Assembly: GCA_015680685.1 (NCBI GenBank)
Contig: MNCI01008068.1
Span: 92,804 to 154,803 of the forward strand
DNA length: 62,000 bases
Origin: Gnetum montanum
Lineage: Eukaryota > Streptophyta > Gnetopsida > Gnetales > Gnetaceae
Direction of reading: 5' to 3'
The notes below the pieces were generated by a model that saw only the letters and a list, made by a program, of their open reading frames with translations, was not told the origin of the DNA and searched no databases. Each line of letters opens with the position of its first letter. The first letter of the stretch is position 1. Shown one piece after another: positions 35,500-47,900 of this stretch. The translations under genes were made by a program, and so were the position numbers.

Positions 35500-35840
35500 T
35501 GGTTCTAGAGTTAATTTCATCTCCCATGACATGTACAAGGCCTGGAACCTACCACCTCTTAAGAAGAGCAACATTCATCTAGAATTAGTAGATCAGTTAA
35601 TTATTATCCCTCTGGATTAGTAAAGGACATTGTGATTACAATTTATGGGTGGTCTTATCCTACTAATTTTCTACTGATCAAGGTGGACAATTGCAAAAAT
35701 AACTTCCCCATCATCATGGGAAGAGCTTGGTTAAGCATAGTTGATGCAAAAATGTGTATAAGGGATCTATCTTTAGAATATCTAAGGAAAATGAGCTAGG
35801 GAAAATTGAGAAGAAGCATATTCTATGCATCATGTACAGT
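35500..35840 (+). pseudogene. Aspartic protease region of element G
   Basis: Only the second half is clear: NNFPIIMGRAWLSIVDAKMC matches the ILGRPWL...A motif near the C-terminus of gypsy proteases. The catalytic D-T/S-G triad was not seen with confidence because of frame breaks. Confidence 0.5.
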
Positions 35841-36259
35841 GATAATGAATGCAATTGTGTGCAAAATATTTGGTTAATCAAGGGTACATAAATTAAGGCA
35901 TGTAATTAGTGTGCACAAGAAATTAACATTCAAAGGTGTTTATACACAACAACTACAAAGTAGGAGGACACCTAGTGGGTGATGGCTGATTTAGATAGTA
36001 GCACAATATGTATGAAGCCAACTGAGAGCTTAACATGTGCATATGTTGAAGGCAAGGACAAAATTGAATAAGTTCATTCCTAACTCTATAATGAAGATGA
36101 TGATACCTATTGGGGGGAGTTGGAAATCCCTGATGACTTTAAGCAGGAGCCCTTAGAACTAAAAAATTTGCCAACTGGTATGTAGTATGCATTTTTAAAA
36201 TATGATAAGCTAGTCATCATTAATGCTAAACTTGCTCCTAAACAAAAAGAAAAGTTGTT

Positions 36260-37660
36260 GAAAGTGGTGAATAAATAATCAACAGCCTTTTCTTGATCAT
36301 ATCCAAAGCTAACAAGAATCAATCCAAGGACATGCGAACATCACATTTACACTGACCTAGCCATGAAGCCTAGAAGGCAACCGCAAAGGTAGCTAAATCC
36401 CAAATTAAAGCAAATCATCAAGGAAGAGATAGAAGAACTCCTTAAGGTGGGGTTCATCTATTCCATCATGGATACTGAGTGGGTTAGCGAACTTGTAATT
36501 GTACCAAAGAAAGGTGGCAAATGGTAGGTTTGCATTAACTTTAGGCTATTGAATATGGCAACATTTAAAGATCACTTTCCTTTGCCATTTGTAGATCAAA
36601 TTTTAGATACCATATCTAAGCATTATTATTATAGTTTCTTGGATGGTTATAGTGGCTATAACCAAATCCAAATCATGTCAAAAGATTAGGCCAAGACAAC
36701 ATTCATGAGTCCCTGGGGTACTTTTGCATATTATAAGATGCCATTTGATCTATGCAATGGCCTACAACATTTCAATACTTAGTCCTTAGAATCTTTTAAC
36801 AAAACATCAGTAGTGGTGTTGAAGTATTCATGAATGAATTTTCCACCTATGGAGCTACCTTTGAGTAAGCCTTGGACCGACTTGAATAAGTATTGAAGAG
36901 ATGTGTTGAGGCAAACCTATGGCTCAACTGGCAAAAGAGCCATCTCACAGTTCAAGAAGGCATTGTGTTAGTGCACCAAATTTCACAAAAATGGATTGAG
37001 GTAGACCCAGAAAGGATAAGGGTCATCCAAGCAATAACACATTAACCAAAGATTTTTAAAGATGTTCAGTCATTCCTTGGACACACTAGCTACTTTTGAC
37101 AATTTATTGAGAATTTCTCTAAGATCGCAAAGCCATTGGTAGAGCTCACAAGGAAAGATGCACCTTTCATCTGGACCAGAAAATGTGAACATAAATTTTA
37201 ATAATTAAAGGAGAAACTCATAGAAACACTAATCCTATGAGTACTAGACTGGTCTAGACCCTTCCATATCATGACAAATGCATCTAAGTATGCTTTGGGA
37301 GCAATGCTCATGTAGATGGACGATAAGAAACATCCATACTATATCCACTACATGAGTTGAAGCATTGTGGGAGCAGAGTTAAACTACACCATCACGAAGA
37401 AAGAACTAATGGCAGTAGTGTATGCATTAGAAAAATTTAGGCACTATGTGCTTGATTACAAAGTATTTATGCATACAAACCATAATGCAATTTGCTTCCT
37501 CATGAAGAAGCCAACGGTGAGCCCTCATGTCATATGGTGGCTCATGATCTTGTAGGAATTCAATCTCACTATGGTAGATCAAAAAGGGACTGAGAATATG
37601 GTCACTGACCACCTCTCTCACTTAAGATGGGATAATAAAGAGAAGGAGAGCTTGCTCTCT
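36260..37660 (+). pseudogene. Reverse transcriptase and RNase H of element G
   Basis: Broken into several frames. RT landmarks: a polypeptide resembling GRxxxxxHHI before the fingers region (36330), traces of the DGYSGYNQI block as FLDGYSGYNQI (36637), SQKWIEVDPERIRVIQAI (36985) and QSFLGHTSYF (37070), the standard end of RT. RNase H: FHIMTNASKYALGAML (D changed to N), ELNYTITKKELMAVVYALEK, FRHYVLDYKVFMHTNHNA and ENMVTDHLSHL, the normal order. The YxDD motif sits in a damaged part. No activity is possible. Confidence 0.8.
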
Positions 37661-37814
37661 GATTAGTTTCCAGATGAACTCTTCTTTATAGAAGCAATAA
37701 GTGAACAAACACCTACAAAAGCAACATGGTATAATGGCATCCTCACATATCTTCTCACTCAAGAGATGCCACAAGACTTAGATTTTAGGAAGAAGCAACA
37801 ATTTCTTCATCAGG

Positions 37815-38676
37815 TGATGAGTGGCGAGGTACCCCTACACTCAACCATACAAATACAAGCATTTCATGCATGATCCGATCAAACTCCGTGAACGGGCTAG
37901 TTGTGGTATCTAGATAGTTACTCATTGATCGCAGTTCACTATCTTCCCACCTAGACTAGTATTTTCTTTGTCACGTATGGTTTAGTCTAGAGCGAGGTGT
38001 ATGATGTGTTCCTAAACTAATGCTTCTCCTAGAGACAATGGAAAATAATCTTTAATTAAGCTAGGAGGAAAGAGGAGAGAGAGTTAAACTAAGAGGAGAT
38101 AGGGAGAGAGGATCTAAGCTAGCCTAAGTGTGATCAGCATTCATTCCTTAATCATCCGTACACATCTCGAACCTTGTGCACGACTACCACTGGGATTACC
38201 AAGTGCATGGCCCAAGTACGCTACTAGGATACCAAGTAGTCACATGTAGATGCTCATGATTAAGCCATAATCATTCGGCATTTAATAAAGGATAAATAAC
38301 AATAAAAATTAAATAATTAAATTAAGTGAATGTTGTAATGATGAAGTAATCTCAATCTTTATTTTCAGTCATGTGCGTGTCCAAGTACGTCACACTCGAA
38401 TAAAGGATGTTGTACAATTACAATCATCACACTGCGGGCATGCACTGGGAGAAAGGGTTGAGAAGGACTAAAAATGAAAACTAAAAGACTAGTCTAACTT
38501 TCCTATCTTAACTTACTTCCTTCCTCCGTGTGCCTACAATTGTATTTATAGGCCTGCATAGGAGTCACGATATCATGTACCTGATATCATTACTTAGGTT
38601 GCAATATTTCGTACTAGATATTGTAGATCCAATATCAGGGGTCTAATATCAGAGCCCAATGAATCATGATTCAGCA
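37815..38676 (-). repeat. 3' LTR of element E (862 bp)
   Basis: TGCTGAATC...CACTCATCA on the minus strand. U3 holds six or so GATATT/GATATC/AATATC motifs (38565-38660) and TATA (CTATAAATACA) at about 38546. An internal 25-base segment rich in GGAGAGAG is locally duplicated near 38070-38120. Confidence 0.85.
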
Positions 38677-38690
38677 TACCCCCACGACTG
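38677..38690 (-). other. Polypurine tract of element E
   Basis: CAGTCGTGGGGGTA on the minus strand next to the 3' LTR. Confidence 0.8.
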
Positions 38691-38869
38691 AATGAAAACT
38701 TGTCCTCGAGTCAAACAAAATGAGAACAAGCCCTATTGATTACACAATGGATAGGTATGGGATTATTAACTGACTAGGAATTTATTCATGCTGCAGTGGA
38801 GAACTCAATAGAATAAAATTGGCACACAACACAAAATTAAAAAATTGCAAAATTGTAACTTTATTCAGC

Positions 38870-40826
38870 TCATGTGGTTCCAAGTGGTGGTGGCTCCTCC
38901 ATGGGTTGCTTCCCCTTATCTTGTGCTCTAGGTTTTGGAATTTGATGATTTTGAGGTAGTGCCTAGAGCTTCTCCTCTTTCATTCAAGGATCCTATGTCA
39001 TTCATGCTGATGCTCCAATGTTTGATAGAGTCAGCACCTCCCATGGGCATAGTATTTGTGGGAACATCTTATTTGCTTTGGCGTACCAGGCCACAAACAA
39101 CCATCATTCCTCCTCGTAGGCTCTAGCTTTATCTCTATACTCTTGAAAATCAGTAAGCCATCGAGCCAAGTCTGCTATGACATCTCTTTGGCCTTGGTAG
39201 CTGGTCTTAACCACCTCTAATTCAGAATTTGCAACTTTTAGCTTCTACAATGTTTTCTTGTTCTCTACAAATTCTACTTCATATTTTGTGTAGGTGGCAG
39301 CTACCTACTTCTCAAGATCTATTCTCAAGCATCCTGCTATCAACTTGGCTAGATTGGCATACCGCAGGTTTGCCAATTCCATGTACTCTATGAGGTCTTG
39401 AATCTATAGGTCCTAGCTTTTAAGTTCTGCATGGTGGACAAATGCATGTGTCCAATATGGCCTTCCAATCAGTGTGTTGATCACTAAAAGTATTGATGTT
39501 GGTCTTGGCCATATGAATCTCCTTTTCTATGATTTTCTTGTACATTCCCACCTAGTCTCTGAAGTGCTCCTTTAAGCTCATGTGGTTCCAAGTGGTGGTG
39601 GCTCCTCCATGGGTTGCTTCCCCTTATCTTGTGCTCTAGGTTTTGGAATTTGATGATTTTGAGGTAGTGCCTAGANGTAATTGCTAAAATTTTTCCTCAA
39701 AAAAATTCTTCTATTTTTCCACAGTGGTCAACCGAAGGTTGTCAGCAACAAGCTATTTATTCTCATCTTGTAAGGCTCTAAGTGCCTTGGCATGTGCGTA
39801 GGTTTGCGCTTGTGCCTTGGAGGCATCCCAGTCAACCTTCTCTTTCTCCTCTGCCACTCTTTTATTGTCGACCAATAGTTTATTAAGTTGCTCTATCCTA
39901 AAGGTGTCCAACTGGTCTATGGGAATGAATTGAGAGGGGTCCCACTATGCAGCTTACAAGGTTACAAGTCTTTCTTGGAGCCTTGCTAACTCTGCTTCTG
40001 CATGCTTAGCCCTGATCTCTGCCATGACCAACTTCCCTTTGGTGGAGATGAGGTCTGATTGTGTTGCAGTGACATATTGTGGGATGTCAAACAAGGATGT
40101 CATTACTTGTCCTATTTGCAACAACCGATCAAGCACATCCTCATGCTCCATAGGAGTCATCGAGGGACCGGCTAGAGTTTGAGCATCATGCACTCCTATG
40201 AAATCTACTAGTGGCACAATAGGAATGTTAAAAGATTCTTTGATGTAGTCTGTGATCACTTCTATGGCTCCCACTACATCTTGGTGCTACATGATGACCA
40301 TCGTGGCCCCTTCACCTATTTCTAACTACACCTAGAAAGATGTAGCATTCCCTGAAATCTATTGTGACCAATGAGTCTCCCCTCCTCATATTTGGATGGA
40401 CACCTCACCCTGTGCACGATCAATAGAAACTAAGGGTCATATGGTGTCGTTGATGACATGGAAAAGATTAGCATCATCATGACTTCCCCAACTAACAATC
40501 TCAGCGATGGCCTTGAGGTGGCTCATCGACAGTTGATAATCCTACGACGGTGCCAACAGTTGATCTCACTGGCTCATGCTGGGCCCTGCTTCTTGTTGTT
40601 GACTAGGTCTTGTGCTTAGAAGTTGGCTAGGCTCTGTAGTTTGAGTTGTAGTGGGCCCCACCATCTTTTCTTGCTCTTTCTCTAGCTCTAGTGTCTCACC
40701 AGCACTTTTCCTTGGAGTTGGTGGCTTCAATAGTTCAGTGAATGAAGCATTTTGGGCTCTTTAGGGGACATCATTGGTGTACCCCAGAATTCTAGCACAC
40801 TTGCAAAACTTCCTAATGAGACAATG
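38870..40826 (-). pseudogene. ORF3 of element E, C-terminal part
   Basis: Includes the linker region (ITDYIKESFNIPIVPLVDF at about 40255; EHEDVLDRLLQIGQVMTSLF), the start of the coiled coil (AEIRAKHAEAELARLQERL) and the conserved C-terminus near 38880-39080. Interrupted by stops and by an artefactual 101-base duplication (39575-39675). The N-terminal part continues at 59847 after element F. Confidence 0.7.
39575..39676. other. Assembly duplication ending at an N
   Basis: The 101 bases 39575-39675 (AGCTCATGTGGTTCC...GTGCCTAGA) are an exact copy of 38867-38967 and end at a single N. They interrupt the coiled-coil reading frame. A misplaced contig end is far likelier than a real duplication. 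Confidence 0.85.
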
Positions 40827-42663
40827 TGTAGCAACCAAAAACATTGATGGCTGAAACACTGAGAGGTTGCTGGGAAAATAGTTTAACCCCATATCAATGC
40901 GAGGGCCATGCTGGAGAAGACAGAAGCAGGGTACCCTAAATGGTCTAGTCGATCAAACAGGGACTTAATCAATGTATCTTAACCTTATGTAAACATTCAT
41001 TGCTAAAGCAAAATGTGTGAGATGAATTGATGAGCAATAAATGAAAAATGACAAAGGTAATGTAAAATAATGATTTTAATGAGAAGATAGCGAAACAAAC
41101 TCGGGTGAGAAAATGCACCACCCCAAAGTCACAGATTTGATTCCTTGCATTGTTTGAAAAGGTGTACAACAGATTATGTGATACCAGAGAGACACTGCTT
41201 ACATCAAGTGATATAGTCATGATCTCTTCTAGTTGCTAATGGATTTGCTAGGATGTCAAAATGCTTGACTCACAAAGGGATGTTTAGAGCCAACCAAAGA
41301 GCTCAAAGGTAACTAAAATGCTCAAGAAAAATGACAACTATGCCTTCTGAAAGCTAACTCAAAAGCTAACCAGCCAATGTGAAAAGCCAACAAGCCAACT
41401 ACTCTTGTCAATGCCAAAAAAGTCAACCCTTTGAGTGTTGTTTGTTGGGGTATTTATAGGGCCAGGAGGAGGAGAGAAATATGGTCTGGATGCCATGTGT
41501 CCTGGACCCCACAAGATGTTGACATGTCTGTACCGTGTAGGTGTGCAATACTGGACAAGAACTTTACTAAGCTATGACTTGTACCATTGAAACTACATGC
41601 GTTGAGATCCAGTGTGTTAGTAGTGTAAGCAAAATGGAGCTTATGCCCTAGGACTACGTCTTCCCTACCTTCACAAGCAGGGTTAAGCATAGGAACAATG
41701 TTTTGGGAGATGACCAGGGGGCATGCAAAACAAAGTAAAATTGCTGATTTCGCCAGGGAGATGCCAAAGTGAGGAAGATTATTGTCAACATGTTTTAGAG
41801 CTACCTGAAGACATCTTGCTACTTCTATACCAATGTTGCACAGCTCACAATGTTGAACACATTGGCGTAGCATAATTGGCCACTTGCTACGCTGTGCTAT
41901 GCTATGTAGTGTAGCATGGTGTAGCCACTGGTCTTAGATGAAAGTTGTGTCGAAGCTTAAAAGAATTTGTTTGAAACTTTCATCCTTCATGTGGGAGACC
42001 CTTTGAACTTGCAAAACTTATGTTTGAAACACTTGCTACTTTTGCATCATTTCTACACTGTGCTACACTACAGCGTAGCGGCTAGCGTATCCTGCTTCCT
42101 TGTTTAATTCGTCAATTTCTAGCAAGAAACTTTGCTCAATGCCTAAGGATTAAGTGGGGCAAGAAGTTTTAGAGGCTGAAGTCTTGTTGGAATCACTTGG
42201 CAAGATGGACCTTTCCACTTTTCTTTTGCTACGCTGTGCTACGCTACATAGCGTTCCATAGCATAGCACCTTGCATTGACTGAATCCTATCTTCTCTTTG
42301 CAATCACTTTGTCACTTCGCACCTGGACACTTAAGCAACTATTTTTCAAGGCTTGCTATGCTGCAGAGCATAGCGTAGCATAGCAGACTTCTTCACTAGA
42401 AAAATTTCCCAACTATTTTTCTCATCCCAAACACTTTCAACAACTACTAGTCTGGTTTTTGCATAAATTGTTAGCTGGGTCAATTGTTCCGTTGGGTAGG
42501 CTAGAGAGTCCGACGAGCTTGTCAATCTTGGAGGTAGAAAACTTGTCGAACTGGATAGTGTACCCTCAGTATGAACCATCATGATGCTACACTTATGGAA
42601 ATCCTTACCTAAGTTTCAAGACTTTGCTGAAACATGAGAGTCCTAAAATTTTATGGTGTTTCA
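40827..42663 (-). repeat. 3' LTR of element F (1837 bp)
   Basis: On the minus strand TGAAACACC...GCTACA. TATA (CTATAAATACCCC) at about 41447-41459. Carries clusters of the GCTACGCTA/TAGCGTAGC motif at about 41865-41930, 42055-42090, 42225-42272 and 42352-42388. Confidence 0.9.
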
Positions 42664-42676
42664 CTGACCCCTATTT
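42664..42676 (-). other. Polypurine tract of element F
   Basis: AAATAGGGGTCAG on the minus strand, immediately before the 3' LTR. Confidence 0.7.
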
Positions 42677-44080
42677 GTCGACATCTGGAGGATTTGCCCA
42701 ATATAAATTGACAAAGAATACAAAACACCATGAAGGGCAAGACATCGACATCACTCTTCGGTGGTTGCTTAGATGTCGCTTTGCTGTGCTTGGGAGTACC
42801 AGGATAGCTGTGTAGGAAAAAGGAAGGAAACAATGGATTTGAAGGGACAGGTTCAAGAGAAAGAAAGATGAATTGTTACGTGATCCCTCATCATAGTGCT
42901 TATGAGGGAATTAGCACGCATAGGTATCTTTCTTCTACTGGCTTATGACCTCTCATTGGGATGCTTAAAGATGGTCATTGTAAGATCGCTGGTGTACCAC
43001 TTGTTTTGGGCACACACTTTTTTTTCTTTTCGAGCTCTCTTTTTATTTCTTTCTTCGAGCTCTGTTACGCTTGTGCACTTTTCTTTTGCTGTTCAGCCAT
43101 ATTCATTTGCATACAAACTTGTTGTTGCAAGATAGGTGTTTCCTCCCTGAGATGAGTTGCACTACATCCATGTGGGGCTTTAACCTACCTACATATGCTT
43201 CCCATGTAGCAACTTGCATTACGCACGTCATGGAATTTGTGGTTCAGCATATGGGAGGGCTCTACATCCATCGAGAAAGCTTGTAATGGAGGTGTTAAAG
43301 GGGAAACTGCAGGTGTAAGAAGCAAAATGACGAAGGGTAATGAGAAAGGGTAGAATGTGCACTCCCAAGTAGCTCAACTAGTTGGGGCGATCACCTTGAA
43401 ATGCTAGTGTCCTGTCCTCCCAGCGAAACACATCTCTGATCGACGCCATCTCCGCTCATACCCTGCAGGCATAACACGAAGCAGACCAGAGAAGTGTAAC
43501 CATGAAGTGCAGTTAGGCAAAGGTCTTACTTGCTTTATACATCGCTAAAGTGGCAGGCATTGTTGTTGAGGCATGCGACGTCCAAAGTAGGAAGGCCAGC
43601 AGCGGTCTTGATAGTGACAAACTGAAGCAGCTGGCACCAAGGGGGCTAGGAGTTGCAGCGATGCGAGTGCTCAGAAGTCTCCACCCAAGGCAAACATCAT
43701 GCATTCCAACTATAAGCGGAGAGTCCTAACAGCTGAACGTCTATTGAGATCAAGCTATGGCGGGGGCTAGAGGATAGCAACTTTGTGGTTGGGCCACAAT
43801 AGTTTTGGGACTCCAACAGTAGGTGCTAACAACGAAAGCTACTACTAGGGAGACGGGCTATCGTGACGGTAGCTCCAGAAGGTCATCAAGATGTCTAATG
43901 ATATCTTAAGAGGATCAACAAGATTCCAAGGATGGTGGCGTACCATGTGTTCTAGAGGGTGTTCTCTTATCATCATGAACTGCATTCTGGAACTGCCATG
44001 TCCCACCCCACATCGGCACTATGCACACTCACTTGTTTGAGTGATGGTGGATGCAAGTTCAGAACGTTGTGCCACGAACC
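42677..44080. other. Non-coding 3' region of element F
   Basis: Between integrase/array 1 and the 3' LTR. No protein recognised. A segment at 43370-43440 (TAGCTCAACTAGTTGGGGCG) resembles a tRNA or SINE A box but has no B box. 43440-43990 has a noticeably higher GC content than its surroundings and no recognisable origin. Confidence 0.5.
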
Positions 44081-44443
44081 CAGTTTAAGGTCTTGGTAGA
44101 CCATCTAATGTATTGGTTTAAGGTCCCAGTAGACCACTGTGCTAGTTTAAGGTCCCAACAAATCACTATGCTAATTTATCATCATAGCAGATGGTGGATG
44201 GGCCAGTTTAAGGTCATAGTGGACCATCTACACCAGTTTATCATCATAGTGAATGTTATGTACCAGTTTATAGTCATGGTGGACTATGTGTGCTAGTTTA
44301 TAGTCGTGGCAGACTATGGATGCTATTTTATAGTCATAGTGGACTATGGATGCTAGTTTATAGTCTTAGTGGACTATGGATGCCAGTTTATAGTCGTAGC
44401 AGACTGTGGATGCCAGTTTATAGTCATAGCGGAATGTGGATTC
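44081..44443. repeat. Hairpin tandem array 1 of element F (about 12 units of 30 bp)
   Basis: Units of the form AGTTTA then a 6-base arm, 6-base loop and 6-base complementary arm. Arms change together: AAGGTC/GACCAT in early units, ATCATC/GATGGT in one, ATAGTC/GACTAT in most later units, all with a 6-base loop. Lies between the integrase end and the 3' LTR. Confidence 0.9.
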
Positions 44444-44459
44444 TTACCTTGCTTCTGTG

Positions 44460-45764
44460 TTAGACATAGTACGACTTCAAGTATAAGTGGTTCATAAGAT
44501 TTGCAAACTCTCTGTCATCCATGATGGCCAGCTTGAAGGCTTCATTCTCATAGGCTTTCGTGACTACGAATAAACCTTCCCAATTTTCCAAAAAATTGTC
44601 TACATGTTCACATATAGCTTTGAGGACTAGGTCCCCCTTTTTAATCAATTGTTGATGTAGGTCTTCATGATGCTTTTTCCACTGCTTGTCCTGATACCAT
44701 TCAATATGACTCAGTGTTTGTACATGCTCTTCCTCTAGGGTATCAAGATCGATGATCCTTGACTCATTGTTCTGTGCTTCATTTACGACACTCAAAAGGA
44801 TCATCCACAGTGATGGTACCTGCAATTCAATAGGTAACACTGCTTCAAATTTGAAAACTAGGCTATAGGGGGTCCTACCTATAGCCGTCCTACACGTCGT
44901 ACGGTAGGCCCATAGCACATAGAGGATTTTCTTGTGCCATCATCTCTTACTGTTGCTGAGCATTCTTTTAAGCAAGTTGATGATGGCCTTGTTTTTAGCC
45001 TCTGCTTGACCATTAGCCTATGGGTAATATGGCAACGAGAAAGATTGCTTAATGCCAAGGTTGCTGCAAAAGGTTCTAGTTTCCGCACTACTAAACTGTG
45101 GCTCATTGTCTATTACAATAGTCATGGGAAGACCACACCTTGTTATGATGTTGTCTAAGATGAAGTGGAGAACCTGTTGAGATGTAGTTTTCCTAAGGGG
45201 AACAGTGTCTGCCCACTTTGTAAAGTACTATGTGGCTATACTGATGAAGTTATGCCCTGCAAAAGACTTCGTTGTTATGGGTCCTATGATATCTTGTCCC
45301 CATCGTTGGAATGGCCACATGATCTACGTAGGATGTAACTCAGTAGGTGATACGTGTATAAGATTTATGTGGTGTTGGCACATGTCACACATCTTGACTT
45401 TAGCAAAACAATCTCATTCCATGTAAGGCTAGTAGTATCCTAAACGTCTGATCTTAGCTGCCATAGCCTTGGGAGCTATGTGTCCTCCACATAGTCCTTC
45501 ATGGACTTTGCTAACGATCTTTTGTGCCTCCTCCCCACCAATGCAAGTTAACCGTATTCCATCAAAAGAGTTCTTACACAAGGTGTTATCTCCTACAAGG
45601 ACATACTGCTGTGCTCGCTTTTGGATTGCATCCCTTTGGATGGGTGTTAATTCATATGGGGGTTCACCATGCTGTAGGTAGGCCTTCACATTAGCGTACC
45701 ACTCTTGGGCGTTGGTGGTGCTTACAGAAGCCACATTACTGCTTGGACGATAGGGTCTATGCAC
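44460..45764 (-). pseudogene. Integrase of element F
   Basis: Zinc-binding domain with HEGLCGGHIAPKAMAAKIRR then CDMCQ (HHCC). Catalytic core with WGQDIIGPI (first Asp), VIDNEPQFSS (second Asp) and ANGQAEAKNKAI (Glu), then LWAYRTTCRTAIGRTPYSLV and a C-terminal part ending NLMNHLYLKSYYV. Only a handful of stops, so the order is clear. It would insert the cDNA into the genome. Confidence 0.85.
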
Positions 45765-45799
45765 TCTATTATCAAAGTAGGTAGAGTTACGAATAGGTG

Positions 45800-46320
45800 T
45801 TGTGGTACATTTAACGCTAGCATAGCTAAGGCATCAGCTACAGTGTTTTTGCTGCATGGCACATGCTAGATGTCTGTCGTGGTGAAATGTTTTAACAAGT
45901 TTTTGGCCAAATCATAGTAAGGCTATAAGTGCAAAGCCTTACAGGCATAAACTTCAGTGATTTGATTGACAACAAGTTGAGAGTCGTCTTGAATTACCAA
46001 ATGTCAGATTTTTAACTATTGGGCTGCTAAGAGGCCTCTAAGGGGTCCTTCGTACTCAGCTACATTGTTTATACAAAGAAACATGAAGCGATAATCAAAA
46101 GGTTGCATGTCCCCCAAGGGATAACTTAATGACGACGATAGCACTACCACCTCGCATGGTTGAGGCACCGTCAAAATGCAAAGTGGCCTCGAAATGCAAT
46201 GCTACAAAATTAATACTACTAACGTGTTCATTAGCAAATTCGGGTTCTATGGTTTCCTGATCATCAATGGGCGAAGTTGCAAGCTGCATAGCTATTGCTT
46301 GTCCTTTCATTGATGATTGG
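45800..46320 (-). pseudogene. Second RNase H-like domain of element F
   Basis: After the RT/RNase H unit comes a linker and then ATLHFDGASTMRGGSAIVVI, the start of an additional (archaeal-type) RNase H as known in the Tat clade (DGS...GAGxxL). The rest is broken by stops towards 45800. Its presence is the main reason for calling F Tat-like. Confidence 0.65.
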
Positions 46321-46329
46321 GCTACATAG

Positions 46330-47900
46330 TGTAAATCAAATTCTGCTATTATTGCTTTCCATCAGGCTATCCTACTGGTTTTATATAGGTTGTTTATGAT
46401 AACCCAAAGTACATTGCTTTTGCATATGATGTTCACTTGGCTACGGAATAGGTAGTGTCTCCACTTTTTTAGTGCAAACACTAGGGAAAGACAATTCCTT
46501 TCCACTTCATTGTACTTGTCTTCATATGCTATCAATGCGTGGCTTAAGTAATAGACTGGGATTTCAGAGTCATCTTCTCTTTTTTGGCATAACAGTGCTA
46601 CGATGGATGTGTCCAAGCTGGCAAGGTAGATGTAGAAATGCTTATCCCTCTGTGGTGGGTAAATAGTTGGGAGGTGTAAAAGCTCTTTCTTTAAGTCATC
46701 GAAGGCTTTTTAACACTGTGTTGTCCATTCAAAGTTAACTCCCTTCTTTAGTAAGTGTTGCATGGGGTGTAACTTGTCAGTCAACCTTACTATAAACCTT
46801 CTAATGAATTGTATTCTACCTTGTAGCCCTCGTAATTCTTTAAGGTTAGTAAGGGGTGCTAGGTTAACGATGGCCTTAAATTTATCAAGGTCCACTCATA
46901 TTCTAGCCTCCGACACTACAAACCCTAGCATGCGTCCAGTTCTAACACTGAAAACACATTTTATTGGGTTAAGACACAAATCATGCCTATGAAAATGTTT
47001 GAGGACTACCTCTAGATCCATGGGATGATCAATAGTCATCTTAGACTTGACTGCTATGTCATCTAGGTAATCGTTAAGTCTCTCTAGGAGGTAGTCACTA
47101 AATATGTAGGTCATGGCTTGTTGATAGGTTGCTTCGACATTCTTTAAATCAAAGGGCATCATAGTGTAACAAAACATTCCCCAAGGGGTCATGAACGTAG
47201 TTAACTGATGCTCTAGGTTTATGAAAATTTGATTGTAACCAGAGAACCCATCCATAAAGGATAATAACGCATGACTAGTCGTGGTTTCTATAAGTTGGTC
47301 AATACTTAGCAACGGAAAGTCATCTTTAATCGTTGCTTTGTTTAGATCCCGAAAGTCTATATAGATTCGTATACCTCCCATTTTCTTAGAGACTACAATA
47401 GTGTTTGATACCCATTCCGAGTAATTGACTGTGTGAATGAAACTTGCTTAGTATAGCTTAGTAATCTCATCACGCACGACTAGTGTGATTTTTGGTTTAA
47501 TTTTCCAAGCCTTTTGTTTGACCAGTTTGACACGTGGGTCCAATATAATGTTGTGTTATATTAACCATGGATCTAAGCCTGGCATGTCATTGTAAGACCA
47601 TGCGAATACTTTGATGTTTTCTTGAAGGACTCTGGATACATCCTTTTGCATTCGTTCATCTAGGAGGGAACTTTATTTTAGTGTTTTCATTTCCCCCCTA
47701 GATGTCATTACCAATGCTTCGATGAGAGGGTCCTCGGTCACATCCCTGGCCTCTAAGTCTAAGGCTTGGACCAAGTGTTCGAGCCAATCTAGGGACGTTT
47801 CCAAGGATGCTACAGTGTTATCGATAGATGAATCCTAGTCTATCGACTCTAAGTTTAGATATTTCGCAAGCTTGCCATGAGGACCTATCAAGGTTAAAAA
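46330..47900 (-). pseudogene. Reverse transcriptase and RNase H of element F
   Basis: Upstream LQENIKVFAWSYNDMPGLDP, typical of Tat pol. RT core: IYIDFRDLNKATIKDDFPLL, LLSFMDGFSGYNQIF, TPWGMFCYTMMPFDLKN and the catalytic YLDD (about 47058-47069; usually YVDD), then LKHFHRHDLCLNPIKCVFSV. RNase H: LDTSIVALLCQ, IPVYYLSHALIAYEDKYNEV, ERNCLSLVFALKKWRHYL. The first RNase H Asp is present (LDTS); stops at a few places. Copies the RNA genome into DNA. Confidence 0.9.

Larger units (their letters stand above)
31770..37814 (+). mobile_element. Element G: autonomous-type Ty3/gypsy retrotransposon (Athila-like), 5' part
   Basis: 5' LTR, primer site, gag, protease, reverse transcriptase and RNase H on the plus strand, all decayed by stops and frameshifts. 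The element is cut at 37814 by element E; the integrase and 3' LTR should lie beyond E, outside the window. Its LTR ends (TGATGAATCG...CACTCATCA), primer site and Gag match family N, while its U3 differs. The stretch after RNase H (FPDELFF) recalls Athila-type pol; clade assignment is from motif memory only. Confidence 0.85.

Noticed and set aside
41454-41873. 139-residue minus-strand ORF in the F LTR, with a related one at 58690-58977
   Set aside because: Both lie inside the F LTRs downstream of the TATA box. Open frames are kept by LTR similarity only; differences between the two are not biased to silent sites by eye, and there is no motif.
43365-43440. tRNA/SINE-like A box (TAGCTCAACTAGTTGGGGCG)
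   Set aside because: No B box (GGTTCGANNCC) follows at the right distance and no cloverleaf could be drawn.
44051-44443. Possible CRISPR array
   Set aside because: The units are contiguous 30-bp tandem repeats with short hairpins and no unique spacers; the context is a plant retrotransposon.
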